From Priapulus caudatus (taxonomy: Eukaryota; Priapulida; Priapulimorpha; Priapulimorphida; Priapulidae): a stretch of DNA of 49,878 bases. Below are positions 22,685 to 35,800 of this stretch, piece by piece. A model generated the notes under the pieces. The model made no database searches, was not told the DNA's origin, and saw only the letters and a list, made by a program, of their open reading frames with translations. Each line of letters opens with the position of its first letter. The first letter of the stretch is position 1. The stretch is from NCBI RefSeq assembly GCF_000485595.1, contig NW_014577200.1, positions 161,546-211,423 on the forward strand, written 5' to 3'. Made by a program: the position numbers and the translations under genes.

Positions 22685-23716
22685 AAACGTCGGGCCTGAA
22701 TTTTGTAATGTGTGATGTTCTTTTCATATAGTGGTGGTACCTATACTTTGATACTCAGGTATTAGTGTGTTGCCAAAATGTAATGAATAAATTCTGTGGC
22801 CTGATGTTGCGGATCCATTTACAATAGATCCCTTATCTTATAATCTTTGTATTGATTTTATATGGTATATATATTACGGGTGTATGATTAATTTTTTTCT
22901 GACCATGTACACACGTTTAATTCTCACATAAAAATGGGTCTTTACTTATAGTTTTGTAGTCATTTATTACTCTCTGTTAACCAGCATGTGGGGTTTTGTA
23001 TTAATAATATATGTAATTAAATTCATATAAATTACTACCTATATATAAAAAAAATAAATATCTATATTACACAACTTGGTAGCTTCTTTGTTGTAGTGTG
23101 GTTTGTTAGTCAGTCTAATGCACTCTTCTTCGGGTACCAAGATATACACTCAACGCAGATCTTCCCTTAGTGTGTCAACATTTTAACGTTATTTTGTATA
23201 AACGTCAGGCCTGAATTTTGTAATGTGTTATGTTCTTTTCATATAGTGGTGGTACCTATACTTTGATACTCAGGTATTAGTGTGTTGCCAAAATGTAATG
23301 AATAAATTCTGTGCCCTGATGTTGCGGATCCATTTACAATAGATCAAGCTCTTGAATAGATCCCTTACCTTATAATCTTTGTATTGATTTTATATGGTAT
23401 ATCTATTACGGGTGTATGATTAATTTTTTTCTGACCATGTACACACGTTTAATTCTCACATAAAAATGGGTCTTTACTTATAGTTTTGTAGTCATTTATT
23501 ACTCTCTGTTAACCAGCATGTGGGTTTTTGTATTAATAACATATGTAATTAAATTCATATAAATTACTACCTATATATAAAAAAATAAATATCTATATTA
23601 CACAACTTGGTAGCTTCTTTGTTGTAGTGTGGTTTGTTAGTCAGTGCAATGCACTCTTCTTCGGGTACCAAGATATACACTCAACGCAGATCTTCCCTTA
23701 GTGTGTCAACATTTTT
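22685..23716 (+). repeat. ~510-bp tandem duplication of the hexokinase 3' flank
   Basis: The sequence from AACGTC(G/A)GGCCTGAATT to CCCTTAGTGTGTCAACATTTT occurs at 22685-23192 and again at 23201-23716, period 516. The first part also occurs before the gap at 18245-18430. The second unit shares with the pre-gap copy the 14-base AGCTCTTGAATAGA stretch after ACAATAGATC, which the first unit lacks. Confidence 0.9.
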
Positions 23717-24268
23717 ATTAAAAATGGTTACCATTATTATCACAACTCTCCAAGCAAAATTTTATGAATAAACATCACATTCTTTACAGGATTATATTCT
23801 ACTTGAAAAAGTTTGTGTGCAAATGCTACTACCGTATAATTACATATGCAGCCGCATATCTTCCGGATAAATATCCAATTTGAACAAGTGAGAACTTGCC
23901 TTTACTGTTATATAAGTACACTCGCATTATATACCTAACAAGCTCTCGTCTCTCTTCAAACTGATTCTACTCTGATCTTGACCACACGCTTTACTGGAAA
24001 ATATTAAATAGTTAGTTTTCCCGATTACTAAATCGCAATTCCTCTTTGCTATATACAATTTTTTAGTGTATATATACATTACGCATTATGTGTTACATCG
24101 TGTAATGTTCGACCGACTTGTATCCATAATTGGCATCGACTTGCTACTTGCATTCGCACACGCACACACATCAAAGTTGGGTGCTTGCCAGATGCTATGA
24201 ACTGGCTGCATTTTGTTCACTTCCATCCTTACGTTGTTCTGTTTTGCACGGTATCTGGCCTTTCTGTA
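23717..24268. other. Intergenic, no gene seen
   Basis: AT-rich intergenic DNA between the hexokinase 3' repeat and the possible small gene on the minus strand. Confidence 0.5.
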
Positions 24269-24641
24269 TCAGCTTTCCAGGAAGTTCAGATCAGCTGACT
24301 GTACGTAGTGAGGCAGAAAGCGGTTCACTCTGTTATCCGGGACTCTATCTAACTGCATGACACACTTGACTTCCTTTTAACATGTATTAGGTAAAACCCA
24401 AGTGATAGAGGACCCCCTTGTGACAACTTGCAACCAGTTAACTCACAGTCACTATTCACATTAGAGTGGTTAGCCTGCGAATTGATTCGTATCTGATTAC
24501 ATCAGCGAGTTATTGATATTGTAAGAAAAACACCGCCAGGCGAAATCTTACCACACAATCCTGATACGTGTACTGTCCATGGCTACCTAGTCCAAGTAAA
24601 ATTACAGCTATTGCCACAGTCAAAACGTTGGAAGCAGCCAT
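24269..24641 (-). CDS. Possible two-exon 57-aa secreted protein (unrecognised)
   Basis: On the minus strand, ATG at 24641 opens 30 codons (24641-24552) ending at a GTAAGA donor. They begin MAASN, followed by a hydrophobic core VLTVAIAVILLGLG, which is a good signal-peptide shape. After a 199-bp intron, an acceptor (CATGCAG) opens 28 in-phase codons (24352-24269) ending in TGA. This second exon contains RVPDNRVNRFLPHY and ends NFLES. Phase 0 to 0 is consistent. The mature part would be about 35-39 residues with a single Cys. I do not recognise the family and claim no function. The acceptor has a weak pyrimidine tract, and the exons are short enough to arise by chance. Confidence 0.3.
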
Positions 24642-24744
24642 GGTACACACATGATAACACCTTCGCTTCTACCATGTGTATTAACTTTTTAAATGGAACC
24701 AACAGACTCGTTTTAAACTGAACCTGAAAGGGGAGAAAAACTAA

Positions 24745-24803
24745 TGTTAACGACATGCTTTCGTTCACCACTCCGGTGAACGAAAGCATGTCTTTAACAT
24801 TGG
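24745..24803. repeat. Long near-perfect hairpin
   Basis: Arms of about 27 bp: AATGTTAACGACATGC followed by TTTCGTTCACC, and its complement starting GGTGAACGAAAGCATGTC, with a loop of about 5 bases (ACTCC). It is about 105 bases upstream of the possible secreted-protein ATG. Both strands give short open frames only because of the symmetry. Confidence 0.85.
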
Positions 24804-26470
24804 TATTTCTTGACCATTTCCGTAGAAGGCAATGTCATCTGAACGAGGGAAAAACCAGAATGATTTTGATAACCACCAAATATTTACATTCAAACCTATT
24901 TATATGGATCACTTAAGGGAAACATCAAAGCCGTCTGTAACAGACAAACATCCATGCTATAACGGTGGTTTCACCGCATAACTGTTACTCAAAGAAAACA
25001 CAAAGTGTCCTTTATACACAGCTATCCGTTCTATGGAGGTGTCCGCTAACACGTTTGACTTTACACAGTTCACAGTGGGTAGGACAAATTCACACAAACT
25101 CATCTCACCACAGGTGAAACCATTAATGGTACGTGTACTTAGCATCTAGAGATAAAGCCACAAATGCCATAGCCGTTGAGCAAAAATCAAAGGGAAGTTT
25201 CAAATCGATAAATTTTATCGGATAAAGTAGATGATATCTGACACAGTATCTTGAGACAATCCCATCGCTAGAGCCTGCTGGAATGCAGTACATACAATTA
25301 AGCAGCTGCCAACAGTACTTCCCATTAACTAATGCTATGATGCAGTGTAGCTTCAACTGTTCAAGGTAAATTCGTAGTAGAAGCAAAACGCCTACCGATT
25401 CAACAGCTACGACAATCAGCTTGCTGTGTAGCTCACCATGTTAAACATGCAAGTGCTAAGATAGAAATATTTACAAAACTGACCAGGTGATGGCAGAAAG
25501 CAGACATGTGAAAAAATATAAAGAGAAATTGCAAGAATGTCAATTAAAGAAGCCATCTCGAATTAAGAATTGTTTCCTTGCATTTCGTGCACACACAACT
25601 GTTCACCAAAAACATCCACCAAAAACCTGCCTAGCACACAAGCATACAAACGAGACACAATCACAATGGTAACAAATAGAAGGAAACATTCACACACAAA
25701 GCCAGACACCATATTCACGTCCAGTACGTGTCAACGCAGCACTTACTAGATGGGACATGTCTAAAGCTCTCATTTCCTACCCATAAAAAAATGACACTCC
25801 TTGCTCAATGGTTACAATACACCTTTAGGTAATTTACCTCCAGTACACAGACAATAGCATGCAGTGGTAGTGAGGCACTCTGTGTATCGCATGAAGAAAT
25901 GTGAAGACTCCTGCATGACACGTTAGCGTAATAACTGACACCATCTTCACTGAACGGAAAGACATGTTACGCAACATTACAACAGATTCTGTGATCCAGC
26001 AGTCATCGAATGGTTAAGCTACTGTGATCTCGAGATGATATCCACAGTCAATTAGGCAGGCTAAACTGTTTAGTGCGATTTGATTAAGTTTATAGCAAGG
26101 TTTATGCAAATAATTTACTGTGTATCTAATTATACTGCAACAGCTGCAAGTTCAAGACATCGTAAGTCTGTATCTGACAACTCATTCTTTCCTTCAAAAT
26201 GCGAAACATCAACACAGTAAAACACATATTTTCATTATATCAAAATTGCAATGACATATCAAATTAGCTAGTTTCAATGATGCACCGGTTTAAAACAAAA
26301 ACGCCAGTAATACTAGATATAAAATATCAGTCTCGCTCAATCGTAGTGAATACAAGTAAATTAAAAGGCAAAGAGACCAAAAGCTATCCACCAACCATTA
26401 GCAGAAATTTGGAAATTTAATTTTAAACTAGATTTTAACTTAACTGGAGTTTAGAATCAGACCATGGGCC
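24804..26470. other. Intergenic, no gene seen
   Basis: AT-rich sequence 3' of cullin-5. No conserved exon or transposon end was recognised. Confidence 0.5.
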
Positions 26471-26632
26471 ATCTCCGTACCATACCATATCGTATTATCC
26501 TGTACCATAACATACCATACGGTACAGTATCGTACCGCACCATACCGTGTCATATCGCACTGTAACGTCTCGCACCATACCATACTGTGTCTTACCATAC
26601 CGTGCCATACCATATCGCACCGCATGGAGCTA
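26471..26632. repeat. CCATAC/CGTACC low-complexity repeat
   Basis: Degenerate repetition of five- and six-base words (CCATA, CGTAC, CGCAC). It lies just 3' of the cullin-5 stop codon and is presumably in or near its 3' untranslated region. Confidence 0.8.
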
Positions 26633-26802
26633 CTGTACACCCTGGAGTCACTTTAAAACAGAGTCTAAAAGCGACTAGTGATAGAGTGTGTGTAGCCATC
26701 TATGTTCTCTCCTTGTGTCTGGTACCCATGGCAGGCACTGGGCAGCAGCAGTTGAGTATTTTACACCGGAGGGCATTACCTTCGCAGCCGAGACGGCACC
26801 GA

Positions 26803-29800
26803 CTACGCCATGTAGATGAACATATTGATGTTGTCCTCATCACGATGCATGTACCTGTGCTCGATGAGCCACTCAATCTGCTCCTTGATCATCTTCTTGG
26901 AGGGAAGGAACATGTTCTTGAGAATCTCGACGAGTTCGCTCTGCAGCTGCGCATTCGTAATCTTCTTCCTCATCTTCATTATCTTAACGATCGCCTCCTG
27001 AAACGAAATGCGACAACTCCTGCTTAGCATGGCAGTTGTTATCTAGTTGGCCACGTGACTCTCGCTTAGGCCACAGTTAAAAAAATCTTTGTTTGCCCTG
27101 ACCCGACCCAGGCTGAAAGGTTTGGGTAGGTAGGTAGGCTTTTTTCTTTTTTTTGAGGGTGGGTCTTTTTACAAATTCAGCATGGTGCCAACATGCTCGC
27201 GTGTGCTTGTGTGGAGATACTTTAATGTTGAATGTTTGTTTTGCATGGTACATATAATGTATTGCCTACATATTTTTATAATGTACAGTGATACAATTTG
27301 TAAAAAAAAGAATGGGAAAGATCAATAACAATTTTTGAGTCGGCCCCTTTTTGGCGGGTCGGTCGGGTGAGAGCAAACAAACAATATTTTTATTATGCCC
27401 TTAGCATTGCAGTTGTTATCTAGTCGGCCACGTGACCAAAAAGAAGTCGGTGACACAAACCTTTTAATACCTGCCATCATCGTGTAATATTGCAAAAAAA
27501 AAGTTGTTTCTTGTGGATATGTTTAACGAGCTAGCTCCTAGGTAAAACCACACAGCATTTCCTTTACTTCCCTACACACGAAGGCATTCACCCCAGGCTC
27601 ACACACACCCGAGCTCTACACACATCATCCGTAACCACGGGCCAGCTATCAGAAACAAAATTAGTCTCAAGATTAGTCATAACATTCTCGTTGAAAGAAA
27701 CACAGCAAAGTTACCAATTTCTCAAACACAGTGTATAGAAGTACGGTCTACGAGAAAAAAGTTAACTCTAAGGCCACAATTAAAAAAATATTTGTTTGCC
27801 CTCACCCGACCCTGGCTGAAACGTTTGGGTAGGTAGGTAGGCTATTTTCTTTTTTTTCTTTTTTGGGGGGGTGGTCATTTTACAAATTCAACATGGTGTC
27901 TACATGCACGGGTGTGCTTGTGTGGAGATACTTTTTATGTTGAATGTTTGTTTTGCTTGGTACATATAATCATTATGTATTGCCTACAGATTTATATCAT
28001 GCACAGTGATACAATTTGTAAAAAAAAAATGGGAAGAATCAATAACAATTTTGAGTCGGCCCCTTTTTGGCGGGTCGGTCGGGTGAGGGCAAACAAACTA
28101 TATTTTTATTATGGCCTAAGATTAATGTTAAGACCAATTTTGTTTCTGACAACACTGTGCCCGACGACTACGCAGACGACAATCTACCCACGTCATGCAT
28201 CCGAGGACGATCGTTTCTCCCAGTGATCTCTAACAGTCTATCCCCCCACCACCAACAGGGTGTCAGGTATGCTGACGACACTCTCATACCTGAGTTCGCA
28301 GAATGCGGAGCTGCACAATGCCCTCGTTGTCTTCCTCTTTGCTCTTCTCCGTAGACAACTGCAACCGACCGATCAGGTTGATCTTCCCACGCTGCTGCAT
28401 CTTACCGTTCTTTCTGCAACAGAGCGGGAAACCGACACGTTACAACACGCAGTCGCCCCCAGTCTCATGCTCTACTGGATTTCGTCAATGGCAACATTCT
28501 TACAGTGTTTTCTACGGTCATCGCACAAGGCCACAATGTCTCACTTCCACTATTTTGTTAACGATAACACACTCTTCGAATATTCGCACGAATAACGCGA
28601 GCTACTCACACTAACGCAAACTTTTGATTGATCCAGAAAAGAGTTGCATCCGTAAAGTCTTTTGGAGATCTCGCTTCGGGCTCACAAAGGACTACTTGCC
28701 GCTTTATCTTCGGGAAGGCTATTAATGACTGAAACAAAGTAACACAGCCACGATGTTAAGAACAAAACTATAACTGTATCTACACGTTGCCCATCCAACT
28801 GCATGTAGATTCGGCTAGCTTATTGTTTGATGACGTTGAGCTATACAGTTAGCAATGAACTAGTTGTTTTGACTTAATCTCATTATTCGGACTCTTTAAA
28901 ACTAAATAACAGCTCAATGATGCCAGGAAGTGAGCTGTCTTGAGATAGTAGACTTCTGCTACTATTCATATCAAACAGGAATATGACAAATTATAAATAT
29001 ATTATTAAATATGCACCTATTATAGACCAAGGTTAAAAATTAATCTGGTCAGTTGGTTATTACACAGATTATATAATAATAGGGTAGAGAGTAATTATAC
29101 CCATAACGTTCTCCGCAGCTCAATGTCCTGTAGTTGAGTTGCAAGTTTCAGGTTTTCAAACGTAATTTTGTCCTTTGGCCGCTGATTCCACGCGAAAACT
29201 ACAGCCATCTGAAAGGTTGTGACCTCCAGGTCAAATCTGCCTACTTCATTGCAGAATGTGATCTAATGGAGATAAAATGAAACAATAAATTTCTTCAGTG
29301 TATTGAAAATTTACAACATTACATAATTTAAAAGCTATGAAATAGACAATATGATGGATAATTAATTATTCTGGAATTAAAATCCTGTGATGGTTTGTTA
29401 ATATATCGTTTACTACCCTCATGCTAACATGAGTCAGTACTAGAATACAGCATATGAAGGTAGCACGCAATTCAGCTGCAATAAAGTTCCCTTAAACTAT
29501 AGACACCTCCTTTCGTTTACACGGTCACTCAGACCACCGCCTACTTCATTAGCACATTACAAAAATTACAAAAGCGCCACGATTCGCTCATATCATAATC
29601 TGCAATGCGCTGTGTATGAATCTCTCGCACACGGTACGTAACTATGACCGAGATTACGTCACCGTAAGTAGTAAAACTAAAAAAAATATTTCCACTTTTT
29701 CACAAAATGCAAGTAATTCTGTTCACTTTTTATGGTTAAATTGCTGCATTATACTTCCTATTTTACTATATTGTTCGATGTAAACATACACTCGTGACTC

Positions 29801-32800
29801 ATACATAGCCCATAGCAAGCAATTAATGTCAGGATCATAATATCAAATCGTCCAGGTTTTTGGATTTTTAACTAGTTGAGAAACAATCTTATCAGGTAAG
29901 AATTTGAAGATACATTTAGTACCATTAGTAGTTACTTTTAATGTAAAATGAAAGTGTCAATGACACTGTAGCTCACCTTGGGTGTGATAGAATAGGGAGG
30001 GGGGATATATAAAGCAAGAGTATATATGGGAGAACTCCCATTATATAGCATATCTCCCATTATATACTCTTGATAATGATATATGCACAAGTTTTGATGC
30101 GAAAATAAATGTTTCGGATCTGAAAGTCTGAAATCTTGACGAGAGATGGCGCTATGCCTAAATGATCGCCATTTTGGTTTTCGAATATCGCGCAAATAAA
30201 AACAATAAAATATTCCAGTCAAATTAGTGTAACGAAGAATCTAAAACACAATATTACACGTATATAGGTATGATTGTAGAGTTGCTGACCAGTTAGACGA
30301 AATAAACGTAATAGGACGTTGTCATCTCTCCGATAGGAGTAACAACTGTTTTGTGGCAGAGTTATCGTTGACCGTAGGCAGACACTGAAATGCATAGTGA
30401 AATTGCCAAAATCTACCTAATTTGCATAATTTAAAAAAATATCAAAACCCGTGTGATATGTTTTGGGGCCAGTCCTTATTCATTGACATACTAGAAATGA
30501 GCAAAATCCATTGAACCTGAACTGACTTGTGGCCATTTCCATTTTTGTCAAAAAGGGGACGTGGCTCGAAAGTAGGTCGACTAGCGTGCTCCAAAATACA
30601 ACGTTCAAACCTCTCCCATATGAGTAACAACTATATGCAATTTGAAACATGTGGGTCAAACGGTTCTTGAGTTATCGTTGACCGTAGCCAAATGTTGACG
30701 GACAGACGGTTGACACCCCATGGCAATAGCTCATCTTGATGATGTCAAAGTGAGCTAAAAATGGCAACAAATTTTTTATAAGTATCACCATAGAAAATTC
30801 GTGACGTAGTCAATTTATCTTTAACTCTACCGCTAACGCTCACAATGCCGTTGGACATGACATGATGCCACTGCAGCTTCCGGCCGTTATGTTTCCTCTT
30901 GTAGAACTCCTCAACCTCCGGGATGTAGTCCTCCAGTTCCCGTGGCAACGAGACTGGCACTCGTTCGCTTGACCTCATCCACGCTCCAGCGTTCAAGATC
31001 TTGATATTTACATAATCTGCGCACAACAGAATGAAGCACCGTGAAGTATACATGGACCCGCAGTTTAGCAATTGTTCTGTCTATGCGAGCGAGATAACCA
31101 TGCTCCTTGGATGTCATTGATAGGTCGGGTTAAACTAGACCAGTTTATATGCATTTTCCACGTGGGCACGTCAAACTGTCAACATTGTGGCACTTTGTTA
31201 CTAAGCAGCGTTTTAAGAAGGACCCATCACAACAATGATTGGCTAACATTACCTGTCTGTCACTCCAGACAAATAGGTCAATTCAGTCAAATTACTTGAA
31301 GTTGGTCACATTGGCGGTATCGTAATGACTTACTTTGATCAAATGCAAGATCAAATCCTAATCATGCACAATTACTCCTTTGAGGATTATTACTCCTTAT
31401 ATTAAGCTGCTGGCAAGTCGTATTTACCTGCGATGATCTCCTTGCTATTTAGATATAATGCATCCTTGAACTCCTGGTTCAGAGTTTGGCTAACCTTAAT
31501 ATCTTGGAACATCCGAGCCAATTTATTTACAAAATCTGCTGGCATCCCAACTTCCTGAAACACACAGATGTGAAATTTCATGAAAGCAAAAACCTTCAGA
31601 AACAAACCATTTTCATGTCACAGAGTTTTCCTGAAGAAAACAGGCGATGCACACTTTGGATGTCTAGCATATCGAGTCGGAATTGAATTCAAACGAGTTA
31701 AAATCAATAATTGTGATATATACATCTTGGTCATGTTGGTGTTACAGCCAAACAAACAAGTCTTTACTACTGGATTGGTCTGCCAGGGATACAAAAATGT
31801 ACACACGAGTATATTTTTTCACAATGAAAAACTTGTAACTTGTATTGAACAGCATGAATGTAGAATATATATATATATATATATACAGTCACGTGTTCGA
31901 AATAAGGGCCATCCGTTTGTCCTCACTTGTCCATTTCCACGGAGGACAAGTAGACCTGTCCAGTAGCTTGTCCGCTGGACAAGCAGCTTTTTAGAGCAAA
32001 TTTTTAGAGCAATTTTTTATCATTTTCTATGATCGCTTCAACTAGACTAGACTCAATACAACTAGACAAGTAATAACTTAAAATAAATAATTGTGCTTCT
32101 TTACGTTCTTTCAAGTTTGGTGCCTAATCTGAACTGTTAGTGAAGGGGTCTAAAGTTTAATTTGATTAAATGTATTACACATTTACTATATTTCTATGTT
32201 ATTAATCAAGACAAGCAAAAATTGGAATTGTGAAAAAGCTGCAAAAGGGTTGTAGCCTGCTTTGCCACTCAATTACATAATTTAACCCTATGCATCATAT
32301 TTTCCACACGCCACAGATCGATGCATTTTGCATGCGCACACGCTGTGGAATGCGCTGCGCCATCGTCCATGTGGCGCAGCGCGTTCCACAGCGTGTGCGG
32401 CACCGGCTCTGCGGCCGCGTATAGCACGATAGCATGCATATACTATATAGTACGCGATCGATCGCGTACATCAAAGCCGGCCGCCGCGCCATACGACCTT
32501 CAGGCTCTGTTTATGAAGTAGCCGGCCCAGGCTCTATACGACCAGGCTCTGACGACTGTTTCACGTTGTAGGAGAAATATTTTGGAACTATCTTTAGGTA
32601 AATAAAATGACAAGAGTCAGATATTTTAATATGTATGATCGGCAGGCGGTATCTAATTGAATTTTATTTTTTCTTGAAACCCTCTAAAAGTGACCGCAGT
32701 CGCACATTTTTCACTCCGAAATGTGAAGTGCGGGCGGGTGACCCGAACCAAAGGTCATTTTTTGCTCGGCTTTATATGACATGATTTAATTTCTCATGTT

Positions 32801-35800
32801 TTTCTTGAGTAACATAAGCACGGCAATGTTTTGCGCTGACAGTGCAGCCCTCTGTGCCGTAACAATGTCACCCGCTGTACTGAATACCCTCTCGGAAGTC
32901 ACTGACGTGGCTGGAATACACAATACCCCTGCTGCATAATTGGCTAATACTGGATACTGAAACTGAAACTGAAACTGAAACAGTGGGTGCTCGCTTCAGC
33001 TTGTATCGCGCGCGCGGGCACTCAGGTGAGCATAGGCTACATATAGACTCCCTGGTTGACGTGCTCGCTGCCCCACTCTGCCCGAGCAGTAGTACCGCGC
33101 ACTCGCGCAGTGCTCCATGCAGTGCTCGCTTACCAGTAATACTGTATGCGTCGTGCAGGCATTGTGCTTTCGTAATATATACACTGCCAGTGCATAATTT
33201 TCGAGCCCATTAACAATATAGACATAAAGGCAAGTGTCAAGTAATTTATTTCTTGTTTTACCACCGTATCGTAAAATATCGATATCCGGAAGTTGTATCG
33301 CAATATATCGAGTTTTCAAAATATATTGCAATATACCGATATACCGGTATATCGTTACACCCCTACAAAAATATATTGTATATTGTAAAAGATTTTCCTT
33401 ATTTCGAACGCTGATATAATATATATATATATATATACACAACAATCACAATAAAGTAACTTCAGCTTGGACGCACCCTGAGCCACTCCACCATGTTCTC
33501 CTCCTTCTCACTGTCGGCTGACGTATCCAGAATAAGCCTTCTTGTCAGATGGGCCTTGTGATACCGCATGAAGACGTCCTTATTCTGTACATACTTGAGC
33601 ACTAGTAGCTGCAGAAAACCAATAGGCCACTCGTAACGTAAGGAGCAATACCGAGTGAGGCGTCATGAAAACCCAAAGGAGCAGATTTCCCTACAGTGAA
33701 TGTCAGTGCCATCTTTACATTCCTAGCACAACTTATTTGGAATTTTTACATATTTAACATACTAAGATTAACTGCACCTAGGGGACCATTGATCACTGAC
33801 ATCTCCTCATAATCACAACACATTCCAGGCGTCCTCTTCATTTTCACATCATTTGTGTGTTTACTCCCTACACAATTAATTACATTAAATATATCACTGA
33901 ACCTCTTTCCCAAGAAACAGGTAACGCACTAATCCATATATCTGCACTGCTCTGTGCATCTGCATTACTCCATATATCCACAAAATTCCAAACACCCATG
34001 CTAGTACTATTCCCTACAATCTCACTACCTTGTACACCCCCACTAGTCTATGCTTCCACACTACTTACTACAGTAACACTCGCACTACAGTCTACTGGCA
34101 GTGGCCACGACGCGACACGTACCACATTTTTTAACTTGCCCTCGATCTCGTCGGACGTGAGTCGCTTACTGAGAGGCGTCTTTCTCAGCAGCATGTCGCA
34201 GAAGTTGGCAAGAAGCTCCGGACACTTAGACTCTGGCTGCGTCTTGTTCTGTATCCTGTGTGCGTTCAGGGGAGGAGAATGGATAAAGGGAAGCCATTAT
34301 GCACGAGAAATGGTCACAAGCACAACACAGACGCCTGATTATAGGTGCTCATTGCCATTTAATATAGCCATCGTACCAAGAGTGCACTCACACTACTTGG
34401 TATTATTTATTGGGCTCTTGATTATAATGAATATTATATGATTGAATATGGATTAGCTAATGCCTTCTCACCCTTTTTGCTTTGTTGGAAGCTCTAGTTT
34501 GAAAACACTGATATCGTTCACAACATGCTTGTAAGCCTGGAAATTGTATAAAAGTTAACGTTTATTAAACTAAACTATGACAACAAATGCAGATGATAAG
34601 ATTACAAAATGCTCGACTAGAAATCTGCATAAATATAACAAACTGAGGAGGTATTCTAACGACAGTTCTCATGCTTTTCAGAGCTGCACACCTGAACATG
34701 CTACATACATAACTGTGCAATATATCTGATACAGAAAACTACATTATACTAAATTTACTCTAATACAATTGACATTAACAGCCACCTGCAGCAGTACACC
34801 CACACATGCACACACACGTGCGCATACATGCATGCACACACATGTGCACGTGCACGCGAGCGGATTTTGACCTGATCACGCTTTCCTACCTGCTACTCTT
34901 ATTCATGTGTGTTGTGCAGCAGTGCGCGAGGGTCTGTGTGTGGTGTATTGTGTGTTGCAGTTGAGCGATTTGACGGGATTTACGCGGTAATTATCGGCAA
35001 ATATAGCGAAATACAGATTAGAGAAACAGTTTAAGATGGTCGTAAATACATTTCGTGTTTACATAATTTTTTTAGTACTTGAGAAGTCCAAGTGCCGTGG
35101 TCGGTGGTCGACTCTCTCGCTCATAGACTCTTACTCTAAGTCTTTTGTCAGTTGAGGACGGGATATCACAGAGAAGTCTTCCTGAGGACAGGGTGCTGCT
35201 GATCGTAACCGCCTAGAGCGGGGAGTCCTTGCGCCGCAGATTCCGCGGGAGCGCGTAGGCGGCCGCGCGCGCGGAACGTCTGTTCGAAAGTACTTGGAGC
35301 GGTGGCAGCTATGAATCTGTGCGCCGATGATAGCGGTCCGGTTGCCCGTGCGCGCCGATCCATAGCTGCCAGCGGAACAGTCGGAGAAACTTTTATCGAC
35401 TGCTATTGCGATATATATATGCGAATTGTCGAGATCAAGGCATGCGCCCAAACAAACGAGTCAGCATCAGCCGAAGTCAATCGGATCGAGTATCCGTGGA
35501 TCCGGACCAAGAAACGCGCGTGTAACAACTCTGCTAATGCTGCGCGACTACTGCTGACAAAAAAAAAAAAAAAATTCGCGGCTAAACCCTATTGCCCCCC
35601 TTGTACTGCATGCATCATCTATACTATTGGCCTAAAATAGTATCCTATTTCTCGTCGCGCACACGTATATTGTGTAATGTAGATTGTACCTAAAGACATT
35701 TTGCATAGCAAACTCAGTACTATTGCATCTGTCTCTTTATCGTTCTATGTTTAATGATAATCGCGTCCGGCGGTTTCGACTATTTCCGGACCCACGTCCA

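Noticed and set aside
26587-27027. 146-codon plus-strand open frame
   Set aside because: Reverse-strand shadow of the last cullin-5 exon plus the CCATAC repeat.
33857-34441. 194-codon plus-strand open frame
   Set aside because: It is antisense to cullin-5 exon 34255-34123 and flanking intron. The protein-level match is on the minus strand, and the plus frame has no recognisable domain.
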